Positions 34,729 to 45,100 of a stretch of 56,296 nucleotides of DNA are shown in pieces; positions within the stretch are counted from its first letter, which is position 1, and each line of letters begins with the position of its first letter. Where the stretch lies: positions 1 to 56,296 of the forward strand of contig CAZWDL010000037.1 in the NCBI GenBank assembly GCA_964632995.1. Direction: 5' to 3'. The notes below the pieces were generated by a model. It was not told the origin of the DNA. It did not search any database and saw nothing but the letters and a program-made list of their open reading frames with translations. Made by a program: the position numbers and the translations under genes. Origin of the DNA: CAZWDL01 sp964632995 (GTDB lineage Bacteria; Bacteroidota; Bacteroidia; Chitinophagales; Saprospiraceae).

Positions 34729-34857
34729 ACTAGCTGACACTAATAAACATCGCTTAGTAAGATAAATTGGATCCCAAAAGCTTTATTCATTAGATGGAAA
34801 TGCCGAAATCCCACACGCAATCAATCGTTATTACGAAAAAGTGTAAATTACGAGATA

Positions 34858-35517
34858 ATGACAGCAGAATCACTGGTCTCGAACAGTATCGTACCGCTTC
34901 GCACCTCAGATACCGGCGAAGAGGCGATCGAGATGATGAATGACTTCCTCGTCCGGCATTTGCCTATCGTCAACAATAAGCAATTGCTCGGACTGATTTC
35001 GGAAGATGATATACTGAACTACGACGTAGAAGAACCCATCGGCTCCTACAGTCTTTCTCTTATCCGCCCTTACGTTAGTTCCAAAGATCACATCTACGAA
35101 GTTATGCGGCAACTGGCGGAGTCCTTTCTTACCCTAATTCCCGTAATCAATGATGAAGGTGATTATGTCGGCCTCATCACTCAAGAAGATCTGCTCCGGC
35201 ACTTCGCCCAAACCGCTTCTTTCGCAGAACCCGGCAGTATCGTCGTATTGGAAATGAGCCGGCGTGACTATTCGCTGGCCGAAATTGCCCGTATCGTGGA
35301 ATCGGAAACGGCTCTTATCTTAAGTGCCTTTATAACCTCACATATGGATTCCACCCGGATAGACGTCACCGTGAAGATCAATCGTCAGAATATCCAGAAT
35401 ATCCTGGCCACCTTCGACCGCTTTGAATATCAGGTCAAAGCTAGCTTCAATGAATCGGAATACATGGATTCACTACGCGAACGCTACGATGCGCTGATGT
35501 CTTATTTGAAAGTTTAA
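34858..35517 (+). CDS. CBS-domain protein
   Basis: A 219-residue cytoplasmic protein. Residues 1-125 form a tandem CBS pair (SNSIVPLRTSDTGEEAIEMM and PIVNNKQLLGLISEDDIL; then YEVMRQLAESFLTLIPVINDEGDYVGLITQEDLL), a module that binds adenosine nucleotides. The last 80 residues (GSIVVLEMSRRDYSLAEIARIVESE and the TVKINRQNIQNILATFDRF strand) resemble an ACT-like fold. It probably senses energy charge or a ligand. It starts a tight plus-strand run: the Omp85-like gene follows after 19 bases. Confidence 0.85.
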   Translation: MTAESLVSNSIVPLRTSDTGEEAIEMMNDFLVRHLPIVNNKQLLGLISEDDILNYDVEEPIGSYSLSLIRPYVSSKDHIYEVMRQLAESFLTLIPVINDEGDYVGLITQEDLLRHFAQTASFAEPGSIVVLEMSRRDYSLAEIARIVESETALILSAFITSHMDSTRIDVTVKINRQNIQNILATFDRFEYQVKASFNESEYMDSLRERYDALMSYLKV

Positions 35518-35536
35518 ACTTCTATGGAAGAGGTTT

Positions 35537-36946
35537 ATGCGCATATTTTTATTTATTATCACATCCTTGCTCGCTTGCTGCAGGCTGACAGCGCAACCGG
35601 CGCCGCCGGCTGAGGTATACGTGGATAAGGTAAGCATCGAGGGTAATAAAAAGACGCGTCCGGAAATTATCCTTCGCGAGCTGCTATTTTCGGAAGGCGA
35701 CACGATTTCCCTGCCACAGCTGGGAGAAGTACTGGAGCGCAGTGAACAATTGGTTTTAAATACCGGCCTGTTCAACGACGCGAGTATCGTATTCAAAGAC
35801 TGGGAAGGAAGTACCAACAGGGTGCATATCAGCATCAAGGTAGAAGAAACCTGGTACCTCTATCCTGTTCCTGTATTTGAGCTGGCCGACCGCAACTTCA
35901 ACGTCTGGTGGGTAGAGCAGGGAGCATCTCTCAAAAGAGTGAACTACGGTCTCGATTTCACCCACCTCAATATGTCGGGCCGTCGCGATAAGCTGTCTAT
36001 CGGTCTGCGTTACGGGTATACCCGCAATTACCGGATCAATTATTCCTTGCCCTATATCAACGCCAAACAAACCCTTGGCTTTGTCAGCGAAATCTCCTTC
36101 TCCCGCAACAAAGAAGTCAACTACGCCACAAAGGACAGCAAGCAGGCTTTTTACCGCGACGAGGACGGCTTTCTCTATCAGCGCCTCCGTGCGGAAGCAG
36201 GGCTGTCGGTACGTCCCGGCCTTCGGACCAATCACCTGTTTGTTGCCGGCTTTCGCCAAAATATGGTCGATGAAATTGTGCCCGGCGAACTCAATCCGGC
36301 TTTCTTTATGGAAGGCCGCAAACTGCAGCGTTACTTTTCCCTGGCATACCGCTATACCTTCGAAAACCGCGATGTCGTCTTCTATCCCTGGAAAGGCGAC
36401 TATTTTGCCTTCGCACTAAGCAAAGACGGCATCGGGATCTACGATGATAGAAATGCACTGACGGTAAGGGCCCGTTACGACCGGCACTTGCCTTTCTCCC
36501 AGCGCTTCAGCCTGGGCATGAGCCTGCGCGGCAAACTTTCGCTCATCAGGAGCCAACAACCCTATAATGATAACCGGGCCATGGGTTTTATGGGGAATAC
36601 CATTCGCGGATTTGAGTACTATATCGTGGATGGGCTGGACCTGGGATTGCTCAAAACGAGTCTGCACTGGAAAATTCTGAGTACCCGGTTCAATTTTGGT
36701 AAATTGATGCCGATCAAAGCTTTTCGCAGTATGCCGCTGAAGCTTTTTCTGGCGCTCAACAGTGATGTGGGGATTGTCAATGATCCTTTTTTAGAAGCTT
36801 CCAACTTTCTCAGCAACCGCCCGATGTGGGGCGGCGGACTGGGGTTGAATTTTTTACTATTTTACGATAAAGTACTCCGCATCGAATACAGCCTCAATGA
36901 CCTTGGAGAACACGGACTATTTTTGCACATCAATATGAATATTTAG
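35537..36946 (+). CDS. Omp85/BamA-like outer-membrane protein with POTRA domain
   Basis: A 469-residue exported protein: signal peptide to about residue 20, one POTRA-like domain (residues 26-105: VYVDKVSIEGNKKTRPEIILRE, LNTGLFNDASIVF), then a 16-strand-type beta barrel rich in alternating aromatic residues and ending in a typical outer-membrane terminal strand (GLFLHINMNI). NTIRGFEYYIVDG corresponds to the conserved (V/I)RG(F/Y) motif of the Omp85 L6 loop. With only one POTRA it is not BamA itself; a family member that inserts or secretes specific proteins, or a TamA-like factor, is likely. Confidence 0.85.
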   Translation: MRIFLFIITSLLACCRLTAQPAPPAEVYVDKVSIEGNKKTRPEIILRELLFSEGDTISLPQLGEVLERSEQLVLNTGLFNDASIVFKDWEGSTNRVHISIKVEETWYLYPVPVFELADRNFNVWWVEQGASLKRVNYGLDFTHLNMSGRRDKLSIGLRYGYTRNYRINYSLPYINAKQTLGFVSEISFSRNKEVNYATKDSKQAFYRDEDGFLYQRLRAEAGLSVRPGLRTNHLFVAGFRQNMVDEIVPGELNPAFFMEGRKLQRYFSLAYRYTFENRDVVFYPWKGDYFAFALSKDGIGIYDDRNALTVRARYDRHLPFSQRFSLGMSLRGKLSLIRSQQPYNDNRAMGFMGNTIRGFEYYIVDGLDLGLLKTSLHWKILSTRFNFGKLMPIKAFRSMPLKLFLALNSDVGIVNDPFLEASNFLSNRPMWGGGLGLNFLLFYDKVLRIEYSLNDLGEHGLFLHINMNI

Positions 36947-37026
36947 GAAAAACACCTATAAACGAATAAGCATCCCTGTGACCACCCCGGGTGTTCGACA
37001 GCGATCATAAAACAACGCGTACCGAA

Positions 37027-37911
37027 ATGCAGGTCGTTATTTTTAGTAAATTGGTTAAAGAAAAGGATATCCCCCATATTAAAAACCTGTTCAATGCACT
37101 TCATGAAGAGGGGATCAGTGCCTATGTGTATGGCCCTTACCTGGAGCAACTCAAAGGGAAAATCGATTTCCCGCGCGACGTCGGTGTCTTTGAGGGATAT
37201 CTCGATTTTAGTGTAAAAAAGTTCGACTTTTTTATCACGCTCGGAGGCGACGGCACTATCCTGGCCGCTCTTACTCATGTGCGCGACAGCGGCGTGCCTA
37301 TTATGGGTATCAACCTGGGCCGGCTGGGCTTCCTGGCCAGCATCGAAAAAAAACGGATCCGCGAAGCGGTGAGCCTTATGAAAATGGGACGCTTCGCCAT
37401 TGACGAACGTCGCCTGCTCTACCTGGAGTCCAATCTGCCTATCTTCGGCGATATCCGCTTCGCGCTTAATGACTGTACTTTGCTTAAGCGGGATACTTCT
37501 TCCATGATTACTATCCACACCTTCATCAACGGCGCCTACCTGAATTCGTACTGGGCCGACGGTATCATCGTCTCCACCCCCACCGGATCGACAGGCTACT
37601 CCCTAAGTTGCGGCGGGCCCATCATTTTTCCGCGCTCGGGCAACTTTGTCATCACGCCCGTGGCCCCCCACAATATGAACGTTCGTCCGGTGGTGATCTC
37701 CGACGACTCCGTCATCTCCTTCGAAGTGGAAGGACGCACCGAAAACTTCCTCTGTACGCTAGACTCCCGCTTCGAAAATATCACATCAGCGCATCAGCTT
37801 GCTTTGCGCAAAAATGACTTCTCTATTCGCCTCGTGCAACTGCAGGATGTCGGATTCCTGGAAACTATTCGCAGTAAATTGGCCTGGGGCGTGGATTCGA
37901 GGAACCATTGA
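37027..37911 (+). CDS. nadK: NAD kinase
   Basis: A 294-residue cytoplasmic enzyme that phosphorylates NAD+ to NADP+ using ATP or polyphosphate. The catalytic GGDGTILAA lies at residues 73-81, with Asp75 as the base. Further signatures are MGINLGRLGFLA, the NDCTLLKRDTSSM segment, the glycine-rich STPTGSTGYSLSCGGPI and PVAPHNMNVRPVVI. ATG 37027 is preferred to GTG 36991, since family members start one strand before GGDG. It lies 80 bases after the outer-membrane protein gene and 39 before the cyclase gene. Confidence 0.95.
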   Translation: MQVVIFSKLVKEKDIPHIKNLFNALHEEGISAYVYGPYLEQLKGKIDFPRDVGVFEGYLDFSVKKFDFFITLGGDGTILAALTHVRDSGVPIMGINLGRLGFLASIEKKRIREAVSLMKMGRFAIDERRLLYLESNLPIFGDIRFALNDCTLLKRDTSSMITIHTFINGAYLNSYWADGIIVSTPTGSTGYSLSCGGPIIFPRSGNFVITPVAPHNMNVRPVVISDDSVISFEVEGRTENFLCTLDSRFENITSAHQLALRKNDFSIRLVQLQDVGFLETIRSKLAWGVDSRNH

Positions 37912-37950
37912 CTGAATGCCGGGCCATTTTTTAGTTGACAAAATCATCGT

Positions 37951-38706
37951 ATGGAAGTAACTTTACGGCATGGAAAACAAGATTACCGGGCGGATTTCTC
38001 CAAGCCGCTGGATATCTCGATTCCGCTAAAGCAGGGCCTGGAAACGGTCAACTGCTTTTACGCCCCGCCCGCGGAATTCGAACCTTTGGTGTCCGGTGAT
38101 TTTACCGGCTCAGTAGCTGCCGGAGCAGCAGTCAATTTTTACAACGTACGGATCAACCCGCACGGCAACGGAACTCATACGGAATGCGTGGGACATATAA
38201 CGCGCAAGCCATATACTATTAATCAGTGTCTGAAATCGTTTAATTTTATCGGGAAATTGGTGAGCATTTTCCCTACCAAAACTGTTGAAGGAAATAGAGT
38301 TATTCTTGAAGGACAACTCAGGGAAGTGTTTCAAAAAGGGGAGGCCGTCGCGCTGATCATCCGAACCTTACCCAATGATGCACTCAAGCTGCGCAGCAAC
38401 TATTCCGGAGCCAATCCACCTTATCTGGATCACCACGGCGTGGCCTATCTCGTCGAATGCGGGGTGCGCCATTTACTGGTTGATCTGCCTTCAGTTGATC
38501 GCGAAGAGGACGGCGGTCGCTTAGCGGCCCACCAGGCTTTCTGGCAATATCCCGGTCCGCTCCGCGAGGATTGCACCATCAGCGAACTAGTGTACGTTGA
38601 TAATGCCATCCGCGATGGTTATTACCTGCTGAATCTGCAAATCGCCAGCTTTGAACTCGATGTGAGCCCTTCAAAACCCGTTTTATACCAGTTACAGCCA
38701 ATTTGA
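37951..38706 (+). CDS. Cyclase family / arylformamidase-like hydrolase
   Basis: A 251-residue metal-dependent hydrolase of the cyclase family, which includes kynurenine formamidase KynB. The metal motif HxGTHxD/E appears as HGNGTHTECVGH; other conserved parts are GANPPYLDHHGVAYLVECGVRHLLVD and the late DGGRLAAHQAFW. Formylkynurenine is one possible substrate, but no other kynurenine-pathway gene is near. The start codon of the next gene touches its stop, implying translational coupling. Confidence 0.85.
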   Translation: MEVTLRHGKQDYRADFSKPLDISIPLKQGLETVNCFYAPPAEFEPLVSGDFTGSVAAGAAVNFYNVRINPHGNGTHTECVGHITRKPYTINQCLKSFNFIGKLVSIFPTKTVEGNRVILEGQLREVFQKGEAVALIIRTLPNDALKLRSNYSGANPPYLDHHGVAYLVECGVRHLLVDLPSVDREEDGGRLAAHQAFWQYPGPLREDCTISELVYVDNAIRDGYYLLNLQIASFELDVSPSKPVLYQLQPI

Positions 38707-39411
38707 ATGTCTTATTTTCAATCCACATACCACTCTAAAATCTACCGGGATTTCAAAGAAATAGAAACAACAGCGTACCGGCAGATTATCCACTTCTACG
38801 AAGAAAAAGAAGAGGCGATCCGGCAGTTGGACTTTGAAGAGTACTTTGACCTGCTGGTCTACTATGTTGATTCACTCTTCGAAACCGGCTCTTATCAAAA
38901 ACACCTGCTCATGGTGGATGTGGTCATTGAAAATTCTATCGAACACAATATCCAGTTTCGCAGTGGAGAGGACGTTTTTCAGCGCATGTTGTTCCGAAAA
39001 GCAGCTTCTCTTTACCATATGACGGAATTTAACCGCGCCGATTACATCCTGCGTGAATTGATCAAAATCGACCCTTATTACCAGGATGCCGTCCTCTTCC
39101 TCAAGAAATGCTTGCGCAAAAAAGAACCCGATCTGGTCAATCACTTCCGCGCCGCTGGTATCTTCCTCTTTTTGCTGACGGCTTTCATCATATGCCTCGA
39201 AGTACTTTTTGTACGCCCTTTTTACCACATGCATGCCGACCTGGTGGAAACTTCCCGAATATCTACACTCCTCCTCGGCTGTACCGCCATCGTTGGCGGG
39301 CACCTCATCCATCGCTGGCGCATTGAACGGGAAGTCAATGACTTCACGAGTGAAATCAGACAAAAAAAACGCGCCGCCAACCGGAAAACAGAAAAGCAGA
39401 TCAGCAGATAA
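38707..39411 (+). CDS. Hypothetical helical membrane protein
   Basis: A 234-residue protein I cannot assign to a named family. The first 145 residues are helical with TPR-like spacing (FEEYFDLLVYYVDSLFETGSYQKHLLMVD, FNRADYILRELIKIDPYYQDAVLFLKKCL). Two transmembrane segments follow (IFLFLLTAFIICLEVLFV and STLLLGCTAIVGGHLIH) with a basic cytoplasmic tail rich in Lys and Arg. The start ATG follows directly on the TGA of the cyclase gene, so the two are coupled. An inverted repeat (AACAGATAAATCG near 39434 with CGATTTATC near 39503) lies after the stop. Confidence 0.7.
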   Translation: MSYFQSTYHSKIYRDFKEIETTAYRQIIHFYEEKEEAIRQLDFEEYFDLLVYYVDSLFETGSYQKHLLMVDVVIENSIEHNIQFRSGEDVFQRMLFRKAASLYHMTEFNRADYILRELIKIDPYYQDAVLFLKKCLRKKEPDLVNHFRAAGIFLFLLTAFIICLEVLFVRPFYHMHADLVETSRISTLLLGCTAIVGGHLIHRWRIEREVNDFTSEIRQKKRAANRKTEKQISR

Positions 39412-39579
39412 ACCAAAAACCTGAAACAGAAGAACAGATAAATCGTAGAATAGGTAATCTCAGGAATTTTGTGAATCCGTTCCTGATTTCCGTTCCACAT
39501 TTTTCGATTTATCCGTTTTTCTGTTTACTTGCGCTTTATCTGTAAGATCAACCTGAAAAACCTAAAACAAAACAAGATC

Positions 39580-40479
39580 ATGAAGCCGACACTATTAATT
39601 CTAGCTGCGGGCATGGGTAGTCGCTACGGCGGTCTGAAACAGGTAGACCCCCTGGGTCCCGAAGGCGAAGCACTCATTGAGTTTTCCATCTATGATGCCA
39701 TCCGGGCAGGCTTTGGAAAAGTAGTATTCGTCATCCGGGAAAACATTGAAGATATTTTCAGAGAAAAAATCGGTGATAAATTCAAGGACCGAATAGAAGT
39801 GGCCTACGCTTTTCAGGAAATCAATACTCCCGTTCCCGGTGTCGAGGAAATTCCACATCGCGAAAAACCCTGGGGCACCGCCCACGCTGTATTGGTCGCC
39901 CGCGATGTCATTGAAGAGCCTTTTGCGGTGATCAATGCCGATGACTACTACGGCATCTCGGCCTTTCAGTCTATGGCTGATTTTCTGCAGAAGGAATGCT
40001 CGCCGGAAACTTACGCCATGATCGGTTACGAACTCAAAAATACCCTTTCCGATCACGGTAGCGTGTCGCGCGGCGTCTGCGAAATGGATGCAGAGCATTA
40101 CCTTACCACCGTCGTCGAACGCACCAAGGTCGAACGCCTCAGCGGAACCGTTTACTACCAGGAAGGAGAAGAGCGCCACACCCTGCCGGAGGATTCCCTG
40201 GTATCGATGAACTTCTGGGGCTTCCACCCCAACGTATTCGAATACATGCGCAAGCAGTTCGTCGAGTTTGTCAAAGAAAATAAAGACAATCCGCGGGCCG
40301 AGTTCTTCATTCCGCTCGTGGTCAATCGCCTTATTCAGGAAGATAAGATCAAACTGAAGGTGATTCCGAATCAGGAACAGTGGTACGGGGTGACCTACCG
40401 GGAGGATAAACCCGTTGTTCAGGAGGCCTTCAAAGAATTGACCGAAGCCGGGAAGTACCCGGCGCCGCTATGGAGCTGA
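39580..40479 (+). CDS. Sugar-phosphate nucleotidyltransferase
   Basis: A 299-residue cytoplasmic GT-A fold NTP transferase that couples a sugar 1-phosphate to a nucleotide. The N-terminal signature LAAGMGSRYGGLKQ and the metal-binding NADDYYG are clear, together with FVIRENIED and the KPWGTAHAVLVA segment. The start is ATG 39580; the longer frame from 39529 adds 17 unconserved residues, and the real leader is A-rich. The next gene is a phosphotransferase of the type that makes sugar 1-phosphates, so the two would form a two-step salvage route to a nucleotide sugar. The exact sugar is not readable. Confidence 0.9.
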   Translation: MKPTLLILAAGMGSRYGGLKQVDPLGPEGEALIEFSIYDAIRAGFGKVVFVIRENIEDIFREKIGDKFKDRIEVAYAFQEINTPVPGVEEIPHREKPWGTAHAVLVARDVIEEPFAVINADDYYGISAFQSMADFLQKECSPETYAMIGYELKNTLSDHGSVSRGVCEMDAEHYLTTVVERTKVERLSGTVYYQEGEERHTLPEDSLVSMNFWGFHPNVFEYMRKQFVEFVKENKDNPRAEFFIPLVVNRLIQEDKIKLKVIPNQEQWYGVTYREDKPVVQEAFKELTEAGKYPAPLWS

Positions 40480-40783
40480 CCGGGCTCTGCGGTTACGTAA
40501 TAAATTTGTTTTGCAAACGTATTGCATTAAAGCGCACTGATTACCCACACCTCTATCTGGGGCTAACTTCATCAGTTTTTTTGTTTTCCCCGCCCTCGTT
40601 TCTCTGGCGGGTAAATATTCTTCGGTTCTGAATGTCAATAAAAAGGTGAAAAACTACTGAAAAAGGCCGGAACCGCAGAACAGAGGAACCGTAGAATCGC
40701 AAAAGTTCGGTCCCAACTAAAGATGTGGGTAATCAATACACATTAAAGCCTCCTAAACGCACCGTACAAGAAACAAACAGTTG
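40480..40783. other. Intergenic region between the sugar-activation genes
   Basis: No gene is seen. ACTGAT...ATCAGT followed by TTTTTTTG (about 40537-40582) is a possible terminator for the nucleotidyltransferase. GATTACCCACA (40539-40549) and TGTGGGTAATC (40724-40734) are perfect 11-base inverted repeats 174 bases apart and may mark the ends of a small inserted element. TAAATTTG at 40501-40508 matches a -7 element but lacks a -33 partner. Confidence 0.35.
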
Positions 40784-41857
40784 ATGCGCAAAGACCTTCT
40801 CCGCATAGTCCGGCAATTTTTCCCGCATCAGGAACTGACCGATATTCACCCCTACGGCGCCGGGCACATCAATGACACTTACAAGCTGGATCTGGCTGGG
40901 CAGGAGGGGTATTTGCTGCAGCGCATCAATCGTCACGTTTTCCGGGAGCCGGAAAAGGTGATGCATAACATCAGGGGGGTGTACGAGCACCTGTCGGAAA
41001 AAGAAAACCAGGACTGTCTGCTGCGCCCGGTGGCTGACCGCTCCGGCAACGCTTGTTATAAAGATACTTCCGGTGAGTACTGGCGTTGTTTTCCCTTCTT
41101 TTCCGGCACCTTCTCTCCCGATGCTCCGAAGGATGCCCCGCAGGCACGCCGCGCCGCCCGCGTGATCGGTCAATTCCTCAACGACCTGCTCTCGCTTTCC
41201 CCGGAATCGATCGAAATTACCATTCCCCATTTTCACGATCCGGTAAAACGCATGGCGCATTTCCGCGAAGTGCTGCAGCTGGACCCTGTCAACAAAAAAA
41301 AAGAGGCAGAGCAAGAGATCGCCTCTTTGCAAGAACATCAATCCCTGTTTTCCCGGATCGCGACCCTCAAATTACCACGGCGCGTGGTGCACAACGACGC
41401 CAAAATCAGCAATGTGCTCTTCGACCGGCAAAGCGGCAGGGCCCGCTGCCTGATCGACTGGGATACCATCATGCCCGGCGTCATATTATCCGACTTCGGC
41501 GACCTGGTGCGCAGCTGTACGCCACCCGTCGATGAAAATAGCACCGACTTGTCGCGCATCGAAGTCGATATGGACATTTTCCAGGCCCTCTGTGAAGGCT
41601 TCATCCCTCCTTTATCGTCAAACCTCAGCCCTGTCGAGAAACAATACCTCATTACAGGTGCTCCCTGGATCACCCTGGAACAGGCCCTGCGCTTCCTCAG
41701 CGACTACCTGGAAGGCGATTCTTACTACAAAACGGCCTATCCGGAGCAAAATCTTGTGCGCACGCGCAATCAGCTGCGCCTGTTCCAGGCTATGCTCGAC
41801 CGGCAGAAGGAGATGGAGGAAATCGCCGCTCCTTTTTTATATAAGGATTGCGGCTAA
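40784..41857 (+). CDS. Aminoglycoside-phosphotransferase-fold sugar kinase (NahK-like)
   Basis: A 357-residue kinase of the APH/choline kinase fold. The catalytic loop reads RRVVHNDAKISNVLFD (HxDxxxxN) and the metal-binding Asp lies in CLIDWDT; the N-terminal GAGHINDTYKL forms the nucleotide-binding strand turn. The overall pattern is that of N-acetylhexosamine 1-kinases such as NahK, which make hexosamine 1-phosphates for the neighbouring nucleotidyltransferase. ATG 40784 directly follows an in-frame TTG at 40781. Antibiotic resistance is not implied. Confidence 0.82.
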   Translation: MRKDLLRIVRQFFPHQELTDIHPYGAGHINDTYKLDLAGQEGYLLQRINRHVFREPEKVMHNIRGVYEHLSEKENQDCLLRPVADRSGNACYKDTSGEYWRCFPFFSGTFSPDAPKDAPQARRAARVIGQFLNDLLSLSPESIEITIPHFHDPVKRMAHFREVLQLDPVNKKKEAEQEIASLQEHQSLFSRIATLKLPRRVVHNDAKISNVLFDRQSGRARCLIDWDTIMPGVILSDFGDLVRSCTPPVDENSTDLSRIEVDMDIFQALCEGFIPPLSSNLSPVEKQYLITGAPWITLEQALRFLSDYLEGDSYYKTAYPEQNLVRTRNQLRLFQAMLDRQKEMEEIAAPFLYKDCG

Positions 41858-41932
41858 TTGATTATATTAGTGCTACGAGAATAAAGTGACTGGTCATTTT
41901 TGTTCTTTATTGTCAATTTTGAGAGTGTGCCG

Positions 41933-41974
41933 GTTTTATTGACGGGGTGCTCTGAGTCACCCCGTCAATAAAAC
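41933..41974. repeat. Palindromic repeat with GTCACCCCGTCA motif, copy 1
   Basis: GTTTTATTGACGGGGTG (41933-41949) and CACCCCGTCAATAAAAC (41958-41974) are perfect 17-base arms with an 8-base loop. The 13-mer AGTCACCCCGTCA (41955-41967) recurs at 49947-49959 in another palindrome, so this is a dispersed extragenic palindrome that could also end the kinase transcript. Confidence 0.65.
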
Positions 41975-42114
41975 AGACAGCGCATTAATCCTGAAGATTT
42001 CCCTAATAAGCACCTGGATAGCATTTGCCGGATGAAGAAAATGATTTTCAACATCCTTGTAATTCTGTTACCTGTCCCCAAAATCTAACGACTACATACC
42101 AAAATACATTTGTC

Positions 42115-45100
42115 ATGAAATCCATCTATTTGCCCTTATTACTCACCCTGGCGTTTTTCCTGTCTGCCGTCAGCGTCGGGAGCCAGGAAACGCCCGACTG
42201 GGAGAATCCCGAAGTCGTGGAAATCAATAAGGAGCCCGCGCACGCCGAGTTCTTTCCCTACGAAAGCCGGGCTAAAGCCCTGGCGATGGAGCCTTCGGCC
42301 TCCGACTATTTTCAGTCACTCAACGGCTCCTGGAAATTCAACTGGGTGCGCAGCCCGGAAGAGCGGCCCGTCGATTTCTACCGCGAAGATTTTAACGACA
42401 GCGGTTGGAACGATATCCCGGTGCCCGCCAACTGGGAACTGCAAGGCTATGGCATTCCCATTTACACCAATATCCCCTACGAGTTCGCACCCGATAATCC
42501 CAACCCGCCGGATATTCCCGACGGCTATAACCCGGTGGGGTCCTACCGGAAGACCTTTACCCTGCCCGGTAGCTGGGACGGACGGCAGGTCATCCTCCAC
42601 TTCGGCGCCGTGAAATCGGCTTTCTACCTGTGGGTAAACGGCAAAAAGGTGGGCTATAGCCAGGGCAGCAAACTGCCTGCTGAGTTCAATGTCACGCCCT
42701 TCTTGAAAGCAGGCGATAACCTCATCGCCGCCGAAGTGTACCGCTGGAGCGACGGCAGTTATTTGGAATGCCAGGACTTCTGGCGCATCAGCGGCATCGA
42801 ACGCGACGTATACCTCTACACCCTGCCGAAGTATCACCTGCGAGATTACTTCGTCCGCACTGATCTCGATGAGCAATATCGCGATGCTACCGTAGAACTG
42901 GATTTGCATTTCCGCAATTATGCAAATACCGCCTCCGGAGCGCTGGAGCTGGACATCCAGCTGCTCGACGATAATGACCGCTCTGTGCTCAGGGAAAAAC
43001 TGGATATCTCCAGCCTGGAATACTCGACCAAAGATCAATCTTTTAGCGAAAGCTATATGGTGAAAAATCCCGACAAATGGACCGCCGAAACGCCCAACCT
43101 TTACACCTTGCTGCTGGAACTCAAAGATGAGGACGGCAATACGCTCGAAGCGATTAGCCAGCGACTGGGCTTCCGCGCGGTAGACATCAGGGACGGACAA
43201 CTAACGGTTAACGGCGTGCCTATCCTGGTAAAAGGGGTCAACCGGCACGAGCACGATCCTTCTACCGGCCACGTGATTTCCGAGGAGAGTATGATCAGGG
43301 ATATCCAGATCATGAAGCAGAACAACATCAATGCCGTTCGCAGCTCTCATTATCCTAACCATCCGCGATGGTACGCGCTCTGTGATCAATACGGACTCTA
43401 TGTCGTCGATGAGGCCAATATCGAATCGCACGGCATGGGCTACCAGCTGGATAAAACCCTCGGCAATGATCCGCGCTGGAAGAAAGCCCACCTGATCCGC
43501 ACTCAGCGCATGGTGCAGCGAGATAAAAACTATACCAGTATCATCGCCTGGTCGCTGGGTAATGAAGCGGGTAATGGAGTCAATTTCTATACGACCTACG
43601 AATGGACCAAGGAGTTCGATCACACTCGTCCGGTGCAGTACGAGCGCGCCGGTTTCGGCTGGGGCAACAATACCGGCATCGAATGGAACACCGATATTAT
43701 GGTCCCCATGTATCCCTGGAAAGAAGAGATGACCCGCTATCTGGAAAAATACCCCGACCGGCCGCTCATCCTCTGCGAGTACGCCCACGCCATGGGCAAC
43801 AGCATGGGTGGCTTCAAAGATTATTGGGATTTTTTCAACGAGCATCCCCGCGCCCAGGGCGGCTTCATCTGGGACTGGGTGGATCAGGCGCTGTACAAGG
43901 AGAACGAAGCCGGTGACACCATCTTCGCCTACGGCGGCGACTACGGCCCTCCCGGTACTCCCAGCGACAATAACTTCCTGTGCAATGGCCTGGTACAGGC
44001 CGACCGCCGGCCTAATCCGCATCTCTGGGAAGTCAAGCGCGTCTACCAGTTTGTCAATATCGCTCCGGTCGATGTGCCGCAGGGCGTTATACGCGTGGAA
44101 AACGGTTATGCCTTTAAAAACCTGGACGGCCTGTACCTGCACTGGTCCCTTATTGCCGACGGCAAAAGCTTGCAGGAAGGGGATATCCGCGAACTTGAAT
44201 TGGAGCCCGGTGAGAGCCAACTCCTCACCATACCTTTTGATAAAGCCTTGCCGGAAGGGCCGGAATACTTCCTCAACTTCTCCTTCCGCAGCAAAGAGGA
44301 AGCACCACTGATTCCAGCCGACTTCGAGCTGGCCTGGGACCAGCTGCCCCTGGCGGAAAATCCGCAGGTAGTAGCCCTGTCTACAACCGGACCCGATATC
44401 GTCAGCACGACCGGCAACCGGGATCAGCTCAGTATCAAGGGCCGTAATTTCGTAGTCGAGTTCGATAAAGATGACTGGACCATCAGCGCCTATTCCTACG
44501 AAGGCAAAAACCTGATCCTCGAAGGGCCCCGCCCCAGCTTCTGGCGCCCGCCCAACGATAACGATTACGGCGCAGGCCTGCAAAGACGCCTCGAAATCTG
44601 GCGAATTGCCTTCGGCCAGGCTACGGTGGCGGAAGTGGATATCGATGATAAGCAAAAGAACAAAGTGCAGATCACCGTGCAGTATGACTTGCTCGAAGGC
44701 GACGCCAGGCAAACCGTTACCTATACCATCCACGGCAACGGCGCCATACAGATCGATAATAAATTAAAAGCAGCGAAGGGCAGCCATCCCATGCTGTTCA
44801 AATACGGCGCCATGCTGACCATGCCCAAATCCTACGATCAGATCTCCTGGTACGGCCGTGGCCCCTGGGAATCCTACTGGGACCGCAAAACCGCCGCCAC
44901 AGTCGGCCGCTACAGCGGTAGCGTACGCGAGCAGTTCTTCCCCTATGTACGGCCGCAGGAGACGGGCAACAAAAGCGATGTGCGTTGGATGGCCGTCCAT
45001 GACCGCGACGGCAACGGCTTGCTCTTCGCCGGCCCGCAACTGCTCAACGGCGCTGCCCTGCACTTCCTGCCGGAAGACCTGTACCCCGGCCTGCAAAAAG

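Noticed and set aside
40784..41857. Aminoglycoside resistance gene
   Set aside because: The fold is shared, but the pairing with a nucleotidyltransferase and the overall motif pattern point to a sugar kinase.
42105..42112. TACATTTG, an exact -7 promoter element just before the beta-galactosidase ATG
   Set aside because: Transcription would start after the ATG at 42115, and there is no TTTG about 20 bases upstream; treated as chance.
43201..44733. 510-codon open frame on the minus strand inside the beta-galactosidase gene
   Set aside because: A long shadow frame caused by the codon composition of the GH2 gene; it has no domain of its own.
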